From Amylostereum areolatum (Eukaryota > Basidiomycota > Agaricomycetes > Russulales > Stereaceae): a stretch of 64,000 bases of DNA. The stretch's first letter is position 1. The number at the start of each line of letters is the position of its first letter. The notes under the pieces were generated by a model. It made no database searches and was not told where the DNA came from. It worked only from the letters and a program-made list of their open reading frames with translations. The position numbers and the translations under genes are program-made. The stretch spans positions 2,469,693 to 2,533,692 of the forward strand of contig SAXG01000001.1 in NCBI GenBank assembly GCA_012932865.1. Reading direction: 5' to 3'. Shown one piece after another: positions 32,901-44,001 of the stretch.

Positions 32901-33638
32901 CCATTCCACAGTCGTCCACCTCCATGCACACACACGCGTCCTCGTTCGAGACCGCGCACGAGCAGTTCTCCCCCGCGTACCCCCCTCCGCACTCTCCTCA
33001 GCTCTCCCCCGCGTATCCAAACCCTCACTCCCCGCAGTCCTCCCCGCGCTCGAACTTGACGTCTCCACCCTCCACCGCCTCCCCACGCGCAAACGCGTCC
33101 GCGCCCCCGCGCCAGCTTCCCCAATCCCCGCAACGACCCCACCCGCCCCTTCCCCGCCCTCCCAACTCGAACTCGAACTCGAACTCAAACTCAAACTCAG
33201 CTCCAGGCACGAGCTCGAACCCCCATACCACCCGCGCGCACCCGTCGCCACCGTACACCGCCCGCGCGCACCAATACCACCACCACACCAACAGCCATCC
33301 CTCCCCCCATCCGTCGCCCCAGCACGCCCCCCATTCACTCTCCCCGCATCCATCTCCCCAACACAACGCACATTCTCCCCACGCCAACGCCCTCCACACC
33401 GCCCACACCCACTCCCCGCCGTACAACGCCTCCCCGTCCTACAACCCCGACACCGCCTGGCACCGCCGGCAGCCCGTCCTACTTCACCGCGCGCCCGCCC
33501 CCGCTCCGCGCGTCCGACCCGCAGAACTTGATCCCGGCCGCCGTGCGCGGGGCGGGGTACAATCCGTTCTTGCCGAGGCATGTGCGCGGGGCGGGGAGTG
33601 CGGGGTCGGGGTCGGCGAAGTGGGTCTGCGGGTGGTGA
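29971..33638 (+). CDS. Single-pass Cys-rich surface protein with long disordered cytoplasmic tail
   Basis: Type I membrane protein of a common agaricomycete class; function unknown. Signal peptide on exon 1 (29971-30054: LFPILAWSIAAVRAS). Short ectodomain exons 30143-30169, 30223-30313, 30395-30410 (16 nt), 30573-30790 carry QGESPCTVADALLETCG, CTCNAVVYNLLSGCYLC and SNCSASG. Exon from 30872 has the membrane span VQIVLPIIVALVLLIAFAL. An intron at 32088-32140 is clear. The remaining ~900 residues are Pro/Ser/His-rich, with PQPQPQ, SNSNSN and HTAHTHSPPY runs, ending GSGSAKWVCGW. The tail needs about five to six one-base corrections (near 31,253; 31,49x; 32,400; 32,640; 32,885; 33,450), always minus one; the first turns DPPQDRRRR into DPPKIAVDVDAS. 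Possibly a cell-wall sensor by architecture (inference). Confidence 0.6.
32832..32886. repeat. Hexanucleotide microsatellite (CAACCT)n in coding sequence
   Basis: About eight tandem CAACCT/CAACCC units encoding PQPQPQ (or, one base out, NLNLNL) inside the surface-protein tail. A C5 run at its 3' end coincides with one of the frame changes. Confidence 0.85.
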
Positions 33639-34426
33639 GGGAGTGGGGGAGGGAGAGGGAGAGGAGCCGGTGTGGAGGGCGTCGGTGGCGGATGATTAGG
33701 CTTTGGCCTTTGGCCTTTGGGCAGTGGGTCGGGCTGATAGCTAGGGAGGTGTCGCGACGGGTGGGGGCGCTCCCTGGATTCCGCGCGCTTTTCGAGGCCG
33801 ACGACCGTGCGGCCGGGGTTGCCTACCTTCGTCCACCCCCTTTCCCACTTACTTGCTACGCTTCAAAACGGACCTGTACATATACGTTCAACACATACTT
33901 CGGACATACATCCGTCACTGCATACTCACCGACCTTCACCCTCCCATTCGCGACGCCCCTCTCACGCCCTCGCCTTGCCTTGCCTTGCCTTGCCTTGCCT
34001 TGCCTTGCCTTGCCTTGCCTTGCCTTACTCGGTGGATACCTGAAGACTTCGTGCACGTATCTCAAAACTTATTCATACCATTATCCTGTTCATGGCCCCT
34101 CTCCCCCAATGTGCCTCGTATTCTTGATGCTCTCTTTCTCTGTTTTCTGCTTCTTGTGCTGCTTACTGGCTGGATCGCATGTTCTGGGATACATACATAG
34201 TCGTAATTGCATTTTTTCCCCCTGTCGTCTGCCGCCGCTCCGCGTTCACATAATTGCGACAGACGCCACTTCGTTGAGACTGGTCGCCGATTTACGTAGG
34301 GGCGGCGATTCGTTGCTCTCTTCCATCGCCACCTCGACCACTCGTCTGTGGGCTACAAGACAAGTGACACAATATACCACGACAAACGGACACAACGTAC
34401 GTCTGGATCCCAACCTACGCTTCCAC
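33639..34426. other. Convergent intergenic region with pentanucleotide repeat
   Basis: Between the stops of the surface-protein gene and the SET gene. It contains the (CCTTG)n tract at 33972-34026; otherwise no feature supported. Confidence 0.5.
33972..34026. repeat. Pentanucleotide microsatellite (CCTTG)~11
   Basis: Perfect tandem CCTTG for about 54 bases in the convergent 3' region. Confidence 0.95.
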
Positions 34427-35704
34427 TTAGGAGTTCGCCAGCCTTGCCGCACCCGCCCTTCCACCCCTTCCCAGCGCCGTGGCACACACCTTCCTCCTCC
34501 ACTCCTCCGCCTTCTCCTTGTCGCCCTGCTCTGCATACCCCTCCGCCACGTCTTTCACCCACTGCAGGTACCACCGCGTCGCTTCCAGACCCTCCTTCTC
34601 CAGCGCCTCTACGGCCTCCAAGCACTTATCGAGGCTCAGAGCACTGTCCATCGGGAAGTTGGCGCCGGTGTACTTTGCGCGACGTTCGTCGGACGCGACG
34701 GGGTCGCTGCAGGCCGCGCACGCGCACCGGAAGCCGTAACGCGCGAGGGCCTCCCGGCGCTCTGCGAAGGGCTCGAGGATGTCGATGTATTTCACGAACA
34801 TCTCCTCTCCCGCGCGGATGGACCGCATCGCGCGGATCTCCATCCCGAACGAGGCGTCGTCGAACGAGTACGAGACATTGGGGCAGCAGCTGCGAGGTTT
34901 CGGGTGGAGGCGTCAGTCACGCGTATATATCGATAACGAGGGAACGAAGGGGGACGGCGAAAGGTGACGGTGGTTCACCTGTGGTTGAAGCGCGAGATGT
35001 CGTTCCCGACCGCAGTGTACTCTCCCAGCGGTCCAATCTGGCGTGAATCCGTCAGGGCACTGAACGCATTCGTCCCGATGATGTTGTAGATGCGTCCGCG
35101 CCTGTCATCGTGCAGATGGCAGTTGGCAAGGGCGTAGAAACGCTCGCGGAGGATGGGATCCATTCTGTCGACGAGTCTCTCGGCGCGTCTTTCCCTCTCG
35201 GCGTAATGCTGCGTGCGTCGCGTCGAAACCAATGAGCAAACGGTAACCGACCAAACCCGGAAGCGGCGCCGGAGGCTTGGAGCTGGCTCCCGGAGAGAAA
35301 AACGCGCTCACCGCTCGTAGGAGTGCGGCTTTCTCGCCCGGGGAGTAGTAAGTGCGATTGAAGCGGTGGATGCGCTCAGAGTGGGGGGTGACGATGAGCG
35401 GGCGTTCCATCAGGACGAGGTCGCCCGCCTCGAGGTTTTCCAACGCGAACACGCCCAGGCCGCCCGTGGCCGCTTCGCGCACCTCGTGGCGGACGGTGGG
35501 CGGGCGCTCCAACGGTTGCGGGAAATTGGGGTAGTCGGCGATCTGGCGGTCCATATGGTCGGAGGTCAAGCATTGGGCCCAGCCGTCGGGCACGGTGTCG
35601 AGGGTGTCGTGGGGGCGAACGCGGGGTTGAGTGGTAAGGATGTTCTCTTCGTCTGGATACTCCCTGCCAAGGGGCAAATCTGTCCACTCAGATTCGATAG
35701 ACAT
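34427..35704 (-). CDS. SET-domain protein (SMYD-like lysine methyltransferase)
   Basis: Predicted 361-residue protein lysine methyltransferase family member; substrate unknown. Exons in coding order: 35704-35312, 35208-34979, 34889-34427, all in frame. The SET domain starts at GGLGVFALENLEAGDLVLME (about residue 80). The insert helical region contains ERLVDRMDPILRERFYALANC. Catalytic core: GNDISRFNHSCCPNVSYSFD, the NHSCxPN motif being split by intron 2; then IRAGEEMFVKYIDIL and the post-SET-like RYGFRCACAACSDP. The C-terminal ~100 residues are helical and charged (LEKEGLEATRWYLQWVKDVAE), as in fungal SMYD-like proteins that end in TPR-type helices. No MYND zinc finger is visible between the SET halves. 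Convergent with the surface-protein gene. Confidence 0.88.
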
Positions 35705-38700
35705 GGCTTGGTAGTCCTGCGAGGTTTCTAGGGAGAAGATTGTGAGGGTGATGCGCTAAGGAGATCCTGTACTGTAGCCAGATTCCATACCTGTAGTCGT
35801 TGGTGTACACTGTGCCGGTCCGGAAGCTATGAAGGCAACACATATCGTGAACAATCGAATCGAGTACTAGATAGCACCAACGGGTCGGAGTAGCCTAGAA
35901 CTTACTAGAAGGGCTAAATCTTGGAGTCGCATGCTTATTTTCTTCAAGGGGGTTTGCGTTGTGCTTCAAGTCTGGTTTCGACATCGTTGCGATACGCGCG
36001 ACAGTTGCAGTGAAAGCGGACGACAGAAGGGGTGAAATGCAGGGATGTCGGCGAGGTTTAGCTGCCTGTACTTACAGCGTCTCGTGGAACACCATCCATT
36101 GTTCATATCGGCCGTTCCGGTCGATTAGATTAGGAGCTTCGTGACAATGGAGCCGTCGGGTTATTGTCCCTTTTCAATTTCGTTTTCAGGGATGACAACG
36201 GGACAAAACGGGAAGCTGGAAGGCTTTTCGGACTCCGTATGGCAGGGATCCGGACAAGTACTGGCCCACCATAGCTCTTCATGACCGTTCCATCAATCTG
36301 AGGGTATCTGAAAGCCAAGTTGCGTGAGTTCTCGGGGTCGCGAGTTGCTATAACGAACATACTACCAAGCTGGTTCAAATTTGCTGCAAACAGTCATATT
36401 CTGAGCGGTAATATCTCATTGCTGCGATCGCGACGCTCCAGAGGAGACGTACTTAGAGTGACATGCGTCAGCCCTCGTACCTCAGGATCCTTTATCTGAT
36501 ATCTAATTGTCCTTGCGCAATTCGGCTGTGGGAAGGAAAGGAGGCATGGTTACAGGAGAACGTCGTGAACACGATCGTACTTGAAAACGCCCGGGCAACT
36601 CCGCCCGCCGCCCGGGCGCCAGTCGATTTTGCTCTCTCCCTCGACCTCCCTCAATACCGAGTCGACCGCGGGGATGAACGCATCCTCTCTCTTCGAATAA
36701 GGAACTTCCCCTCGATAGTACGCGGGAGATGTCTAGAGTGCAATTTTCACTGCTATCAAGCTGGTGGTAAAGCTTACTGTCGTGTGAAGTTCAGTAAGTA
36801 CCCGCAATGCCAACGACTGAAGACTTGCGCTGATGACACCCTCCTTGTAGCACCTTTCCATCCTCCCGCGGCCTTGTTGGCGTCCATACCTCTTCATCGT
36901 CCTTTCCCCCAGATCCTTGTCGACGCCTCCCAGGCCGTCCCCCTCACCACCGATTCCGCACGGCTTCCTCCTCCCAAACGCGCCAAGTCCTGTTTTCCCG
37001 GTCGATGCCCGAAAGCAAGGTACACGTCCCTCGTTTTCTGCCTTCCGAACATTCTACTGATACTGCACCTCCAGCTTGTCGTTCATCTTGTCACGAGCCC
37101 TCAGGCCTCAACCCTCACTGTCACTCCACGTCCAATTCATCTCATGAGTTTCCGCCGCTCGGCGAGACGACGTGGATGACATCGTCCTTCCAATCACAGT
37201 CCCCCTCGCATCCATCTCTCTCCTATCACCCCGGCCCCCATGACCTCAATTTTGCAACCATTTAATCCCAAGCATCTCGCCATCCTGTCATTCCTCGCTG
37301 AAATTTGGCATGTTTGCAAGCTCGACCGCTCAGGATCGGTATCCATGCTCCTCTCCCGGTCGACCCTGCACCACTTTTCCTGCCTCTCCCGCCCCTACGA
37401 ATCGAATTCGGTCGACCTGCAGTCCGCTGGCGCCCGGCTTTCTCTCGGCTCTCCTTTCCTCCTCGTTGATCTGTCCTCCGACGCGGCAAGAGCACGAACA
37501 TCGTCGTTTGCAGCTCGTAGTGCTGGCTGGTATGCCGAAAATGTCACTATCTAGAAGCTCAGCAGGCCTACACCACTCATGCGTCAGTCGTATCCGCGTT
37601 GGACCGACCCTCAGATTCGCTAACTTCTGTCGAATAGCAACATGGTCATGGTTTTGGTCGACCTCGACGTCCCTTTCCTCCTCAAATAATATCCTGGACG
37701 CGCTCGACGACCTCGCTCTCGCAGGTCCCTCGCACCGTGTGCGGGTAGTGCCGGTTCAAGAACTCGGCACCTTGGGTTGTCGGCAGCGTGAACGTAGGTA
37801 AGAATCCCTCATTCCCTGCTTTTTGATCAACATGTTGACTCTGCGTCGCCAGCGCCTCCCCTTCTCTTCCAGCCTCGCTCTTCCCGCCTTCATCTTACGA
37901 CATCGTCTCATTATTCCGCACTCCATAGCAGGGTGCGAAAATGTACATAGATGTCGATCGAGATCCTTCGTCGAAACATGATAATTGAATGTGGACTCGG
38001 GTTTGCGGACGGAGATCGAGATAGCTGACGTCTACATTGGTTTACATAGGCGTGCGCATTGCCTCTTTCGAAGTCCATGCCGTACCTGCCAAACTAAGAA
38101 AGGCACCCTCTGAAAGCCGCCCGTGCGAAGGCTTGCTCCAAGTTCCAACAGGCCGTCATGCGATTGAATGCGCGCCCTGGTAGCTGCAACAAGTACTTAC
38201 TTCAAGCTTCATCGGTCCAACATAAGTACACTACAGATGCTGATCACGATCCGTATCAAAATCAGCCCATAAGCGTATACCGGTGAGCAGCAATGTACAA
38301 CGCGAAACTTCCTGTCTAACTAAACCGCTGCCTACGTACCGCTCCTGAGCCTCCTCGCGCAGGCTACAAACTTTCATCCACATCCGTCCATCCGCCGTCC
38401 CGCGTACTCGGCGGCACCAAGCGCCACACACTTGTCGGGTGTCGTGCAGGACCAGGTACGCCTGTTGGGTGCCGAGTATGGAAGGCGGATTAAATTTTCA
38501 ACCCGTATATCCATGGACCCATATCGACCCACGCCACTGGCTCAATCGCAAGACCGAACCCGGCATCGTCTCTCCACGCCGCCTCTCTCTTTCAATTATT
38601 CCGTGTGTTCAGAGCTCGTGGCAAAGAACAACAAAAAGACCGGACTCGGAAGGGTTGAGAGACTGCCAGTGGCCGGTTGAACACGGCAAGTTCAACTCCA

Positions 38701-39211
38701 TGGCAAGTAAGCTCTCGTTGCTTCATTGAGATCTGCTTGCCATATATATGGATCATAGTTTGATCTAATAACAGCTGACCTACTTACGGACCAAGTCTAG
38801 GAACCTCGCCTGTACATTGGCGACCTGGAGCAGATCGTGGGGGCGATGGCCGCTGGCTTCTCGAGCATAGTCACCAAGACACGATGCCGCCTTCCTTTTT
38901 ACCGCGAGGTCGTTGACAGGCCGAAGTTCTTCGCCAAAATCGCTAACAAAAAACTGCGGAGATCGTTGGATCCGTCATCCCCGCGCCACGGAGGACCCGA
39001 CAATACATTCACGATTTACAGGTCGTTCGTCACGCGCTCAGGCGATTGTCGGTTGCTCGGTAGACACGTTCTCCTTGCGTTTCGCCGGGGCCGCCCGTTC
39101 CTCGACGCGACGTTCCCATATCAATCTGGAGGTGAAAAAATGCTTTTACCGCGAGTGAGAGGAGAATTGAGATCGCAACCGTTGTCTTTGTCGTTTTCCC
39201 CAGTGGCGACG
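35705..39211. other. 3.5 kb with no confident gene
   Basis: The largest gene-poor stretch. One possible gene lies at 36463-37265 on the plus strand: a frame containing RCLECNFHCYQAGGKAYC (clustered Cys/His) with a likely intron near 36795-36850 ending CCTTGTAG, then HRPFPQILVDASQAVPLTT; I cannot identify it. Another short frame follows at 37240-37800, and 38837-39340 may hold upstream exons of the Zn2Cys6 gene. Many short GTAAGTA strings occur. Relics of genes or transposons are possible but I recognise none. Confidence 0.4.
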
Positions 39212-40455
39212 ATGGCCTTTCAAGAAGACAACGTGCAGGTGCGATCTACCACGGACCAGACAGAGTATAGTAGGAGCGCAGGATGTTTTGCCTCTCACAC
39301 GACCTATCCAGGTGCCCTTCCCGTCTGGAGTCGCAAATAGCGGACAAGACCCTTGGGACGGCGTCCTTGAAGACCTTGAAGACCTCTGCGGGCTAGTAGT
39401 AAACGCCAACGCCGCCGTGCCCTTCGAACTCTTCGAAGAACGACTGTGCAGCGATGGCTCGCTCGAGTCGCGCAAACAGTGGGATCCATACTCCCTCCCC
39501 GATGTACGTGTCCGCGCTCGTACTCTGTCCTCTACTTACAAGCCTACCCTTTAGTTTTATCCACACGAGCCGTTTAGCGGTGCGCCAGTCGTACAGTGCA
39601 TCGGCTCTGTCGCTGAGACGTGCGCGGCGGTTCAATTCCCGACTTGTCCTGACGTGCCCTCCGAGCACTCGCCAAACGTAAACGTCCACGCCCCACCGCC
39701 GCCCGAGCCTTCATACTCAAACATCATCGCATTCGAGAGCGAGGTGTTCGACCGCGGCAGAGTCGAAGGAAGTTCACGCTCGCCGCCGCCCTCGTCGGAG
39801 CCCCGCGCCAGCCCGAAGCCCAAGATGCGCCGACTCGACGAACCTCCCCGCAACCTCGCCTGTCACTTCTGCAGGCTCCGAAAGATCCGCTGCCGCCCGG
39901 AGGAGGACACCGATGCCTGCATGTGCGCGCCCTCTCCGTTTTATCCCGGTCCCTCACTGCTCCCTCCGAGTCAAAGTTGCTCACCGGTCTTGCTCACGCA
40001 CGATTTTTTTACTTACTACTGCCAGGGAATGCCGCCGGCGCCGCCAGCGGTGCGTTTTCCCCGAGTGCTCGTACAGAGGGGCTCGGAACGATCTCAAGAG
40101 GAAGAAAAAGACGCACTCGAAGGGCGCGCGACTGCAAGTGAGCAGCGTGCCCGCCGTCGACAGCTCGGCGGCGCACGAGCGGCGTGCGCGCCCTCAGTCG
40201 TGCCAAAATGTGACCCACTCATCGTCTTCCTTCGATCTGCCCATAAGTACTCCTAGTTTACCGCACCATCTAAACCGATTTCTTGCTATCGCTCCGCTTG
40301 CCTCGCTAGTACGTACGTACCGTACACGAAACGCCACCTCATCTTGTCAGTCCTCGCACCTTAGTAGTACTCTATGGCTATCCCATCCCCGCCCACTCCA
40401 GTCAACGGCCTTCGCGAAATGCCCGACCTCCCCTCGTACCCTTACACCGCCCTAA
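39212..40455 (+). CDS. Zn2Cys6 (zinc cluster) transcription factor
   Basis: Fungal-type DNA-binding regulator. Exons: 39212-39238 (27 nt, MAFQEDNVQ), 39312-39503, 39555-39922, 40026-about 40455. The zinc cluster spans intron 3: CHFCRLRKIRC, then an 8-residue loop, then CMECRRRRQRC, giving C-x2-C-x6-C-x8-C-x2-C-x6-C with basic residues in the right places. It is followed by RNDLKRKKK. The cluster begins near residue 176, so the binding domain is internal rather than at the N-terminus as in Gal4. The N-terminal part is acidic (VLEDLEDLCG, FELFEERLC) and could be an activation region. The 3' end is uncertain: a likely further exon near 40374 (GLREMPDLPSYPYTAL) is not clearly joined. No fungal_trans middle domain is seen. 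Target genes unknown. Confidence 0.78.
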
Positions 40456-40777
40456 GTACCCATATCCAAACATTCATTGCTTCAATCAAACTTGTACACG
40501 TACCATATAACGAGGGTGGGGGGTTAGTATGCTAAACAGACGGGATATAGATTCCGAGGCGACAAGATCACGGTATGAGTAGGGGACGGGAAGAGCGTAG
40601 CAGCAGGCCGATGCATGGAGTCAAACGGGCAACAAAAGGGTGGTTTTATAATGGATGGACGGAGGAGCAAGCGTGCGGAGCGTCACGGTCAGAACACGGT
40701 CTAAAGATACAGCAATCAAAGCAAGAGATAAGCAGCAGCCGTAGCGCGAGGCGGCTGAGAGAACCCAAGGCCGCCGC

Positions 40778-43246
40778 TCAGCGACGCGCCTTGCCCGCGG
40801 TGCGGGGCGAGCGTCGGACCTCCTCCTCGCCAGCCAGCGCCGCCGCCGCCCGCGTCGCGCGCTTCCCGGTGCTAGCGGGGGCCTTCGCGGCGCCCTTCTT
40901 GCCACGGGCGGGGGCCGGGGGCTCGACCTCCTCGTGGCCGTCCACGTCCATGCGGCCCTTCTTCAGCACCGGGAGCGCGTCCGCGTCCGCGTCCTCGTCC
41001 TGCGCCATCGGCTCCTCCTCCCCGATCGGCTCCATCTTCGCCGCGCCGTTGCGGCCGCGCTTCGTGCGCGCGTCGGGGGTGCCGGCCTCCGGCGAGGGCA
41101 CGGGCGGCTCCGCGGCCTCCTGCGCGGCGGCGGCCTCGCGGGCGAGGATCACGCTGCGCCGCTCGAGCCTCGCGCGGGGTCCGGGCTGGGGCTGGGGGCT
41201 GGGAGGCGGGGATGTCGATGTCGATTTCGGAGGGCAGGGAGGAGAGCATGGAGACGTCTTCGGAGAGGGCGGAGGCGGCGTTGCTGTGCTGCGAGTCGCC
41301 GGGCTCGTCCGCCATCGGCACGTCGAACTCCCCGTTGAGCCAGGGGTGGTGCAGCGCCGCGGCGAGCGTCATGCGGGTGGCGGGGTTGACCTCGAGCAGA
41401 CGGCGGATGAAATCGAAGGCTGGGGTCGCATGTGCCAGGGTCAGCGCGAGGGTCGGGGCGGGGCGGGGCGGGGCGGGGCGGGGCAGGGCGGGCGAGGGTG
41501 GGGGTGGGGGTGGGGGAACACACTCACCATTATTACTGACGTTCTGCTGTCTGAGCGCGCTCCAGTCGATGGTGCGCGTGCGGATGCGCTCCTGCAGCTC
41601 CATGTCCTCGTCCTCGAGGAACGGCCCGAGGCCTGTCAACCTACCCGTATCGTCAGCGACAATCTTCTGGTCGGGACAGAACCCGTACATGCAGAACACG
41701 ATCACGCCGACGCTCCAGCTGTCCACGAGCTGGTCGTACCCGGTCGCGCCTGGGTTGACGACTTCCGGGGCGAGGTAGTTCGGCGTGCCGCACATGGTCT
41801 AGGGTAGGGTTCAGCGCGAGCAAACACGGGAGCGGGGAAGGACCGGCGCCTACGCGAAGCATCGTCAAGTGGTCCACGATTTTGGCCAGCCCGAAGTCGG
41901 CGACCTTGACGTTTGGAGGGTTCGAGGACGTCAGGAGCACGTTCTAAGGGAAGCGTTAGTAGCCACACCGCGAGCGGAGACGCGAGAACGCACCTCAGGC
42001 TTGAGGTCACGGTGGGTGATCCCCTGGGAGTGGACGTACTGTGGCGACGTCAACTATCTAGTCGGGACATGAAAAGAGGCGTCTTACCGCCAGCGCATCA
42101 CACATCTGGCGCGTGAGATGCCTGGACAAGCCTTCGCCTAAGAGACCGTCAGGAACGAACGAGAGCGCAAGTAAAAGCACGACGCACTGAGGCGATTCCT
42201 CTGAACGATATAGTCCAGCAGATCACCGCCATCCACGTACTCCAGCACGACGTCTGCCCAAACCCACATCAGCCCGTGCCCACACACCGTCAAAAAGAAA
42301 GCGAGCTCGCGGAAAGCGACTCACAGATGTTCTCGTCTCGGGGATTGTGGAAGCGCTCGATCAGCTGACAGATGTTGGGGTGGTTGAGTTTTTGCAGAAT
42401 GCTGATCTCGCGCGCGAACGCGGCCTCGCGCTTGTCGCTGTCGCCGCGCACCTTGCTGCCGTGGATGATCTTGACGGCGTAGTACTTTCCGTCGTCGCGC
42501 TTAAGCGCTTTCACCACGGTCGCGAACGAGCCCTTGCCGAGCTCGTGCGTCAGATCATACTTGGCGTGCACGCCCGCCACCGTGGCGTTTCCGAGCAACT
42601 GGCGGTAAATGAAACCTGCGACGGCCAAGTCAGCGGGACTGGGTAGGATGATAGCGCGAACAAGGCTCAGGGAACGCACGGTAGTCCTCCTCGCCGGCCT
42701 GCGCCACAAACGTCCCGAACGCGACCTCGTTCCCGTCCCGCAACACTTTGGACTTGCCGCGGCCGATTTTCTCGTTGTTGATCTGCGGTCAAGGATATGT
42801 GGCCCCCGATCAGCCGGCGGACGGGGCGGGGCACGAGGGCGGGAGATACGTACAAACGTGCCGTTCGTGGACATATCCCTGATCGTCACGGTCGCGGTGT
42901 GGTCGTCCTTCTGGTTCCAGCCGAGTATACAATGCGAGTTGCCTGTGCGAGCATCGTCAGCAGTGCGCCGAGTGGTCTCGCGCGGACGGGGTAGGGTGGG
43001 CCACGCACTAATCTTCATCCCGGGGAGCCTGATGTCGTTGTCCGCCCCGCGGCCGAACGCGTAGGTGGGGTGCGTCTTGAGAAAGTCGATGCGAACGAGC
43101 GTTTTCGCGCCAGCGTTGCAGGGCTGAAGACAGCCGAACAGGTGCGAGTCGAGACCGAGCGCGATGGCGGCGGCCTCGTTTTGAGTCGCGATTTGGGTGG
43201 CCTGTTGGCTGTCCTGGACGTATTCGTATTCGTTGAGGTGTTCCAT
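40778..43246 (-). CDS. Checkpoint kinase, Chk2/Rad53/Cds1 type (FHA + Ser/Thr kinase)
   Basis: DNA-damage effector kinase, activated downstream of ATR/ATM kinases in the nucleus. About 611 residues, 11 exons: 43246-43009, 42942-42854, 42782-42680, 42615-42325, 42253-42188, 42137-42088, 42038-41994, 41943-41854, 41798-41689, 41640-41528, 41419-40778. N-terminal SQ/TQ sites (QDSQQATQIATQ) are ATM/ATR targets. FHA: FGRGADNDIRL, SNSHC, STNGTFINNEKIGRG. Kinase: GKGSFATVV, AVKII, HRDLKPEN, ADFGLAK, GTPNYLAPEV, all catalytic residues present. The C-terminal tail is basic (AKMEPIGEEE, GKKGAAKAPASTGKR), NLS-like. Frame requires dropping one base near 41,170-41,205, probably the G5 run at 41194-41198, which is C5 on the coding strand; without it the tail is wrong but the kinase is intact. 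Intron 10 holds a (GGGGC)n repeat. Confidence 0.93.
41454..41515 (+). repeat. (GGGGC)n / (GGGGGT)n G-quadruplex-prone intronic repeat
   Basis: Six tandem GGGGC units followed by GGGC and three GGGGGT units on the plus strand, inside the 108-nt intron 10 (41420-41527) of the checkpoint kinase, which is encoded on the minus strand. Many G-runs of at least three make G4 formation on the non-transcript strand likely. Confidence 0.9.
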
Positions 43247-44001
43247 GGCGGGGAGGAGGTGGGGAGGAGGCTGGCTGGCGAGACGGGAGGGTTGGGACGC
43301 GTCGGGGGTCGAGAGAAGGGCTGGTGGGGAGACCGGCCGCTGCCTGGAGGCCTTTTTAAGTTTGAGCGAGGCAGCGACGCGTGCTGGTTGCCACGGAGGG
43401 GAGGCGAGGGACGGACAATGAGGCGGAGAATGGAAAAGAGGAGACAAAGACGCGTCGTCGGGGGTCGGACGGGCCACAGAGCGCATAACAATGCGTCCTC
43501 GTTCTTCGCCACATTCTCACCCGGGGGCGCGTGCTTTTCCCACACTCATTATACCCACGTGCCGCCGAGCGCCGGTCCATTGATTGGCACTCCTTCCTCA
43601 TCCTCCGACTATGTTCGCTCAATCAAAGTTTGAGCATTCAATGGGGAAAGTAGTAGTACAGGACAAGTCTCGGGAACACGACAACATCGTATCAGCAAAA
43701 GAAGTATCATCCGCGGGAGCTCGTTTTGTAAGTCACCACCGGCCCAAAACACAATCTGCCAACGCCGATCTGACCACAATGTGTGGCAAAACCCTGAGGC
43801 GCCGTCTCGGGCTCCCGCACGGGCCAAGCGGGCGGGTCCATTGGTGGCGAACTCCGTCGCGAATCGAAGCATATTATGACCACAGCCAACTTCTGAGAGA
43901 TGAATCGCACGCCACAACCGCACAACGTCGGAACGAACAATCGTCTCAGAACATGGCCTGCCACGAAGCCCCCCGTCAGCAACCCAAGACCGCTCGGGCG
44001 A
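43247..44001. other. Intergenic
   Basis: Between the checkpoint kinase start and the cyclase gene's stop, both on the minus strand. It contains the kinase promoter, with a C/T-rich tract around 43520-43560. An open frame at 43584-44057 plus is the shadow of the region and has no motif. Confidence 0.5.
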
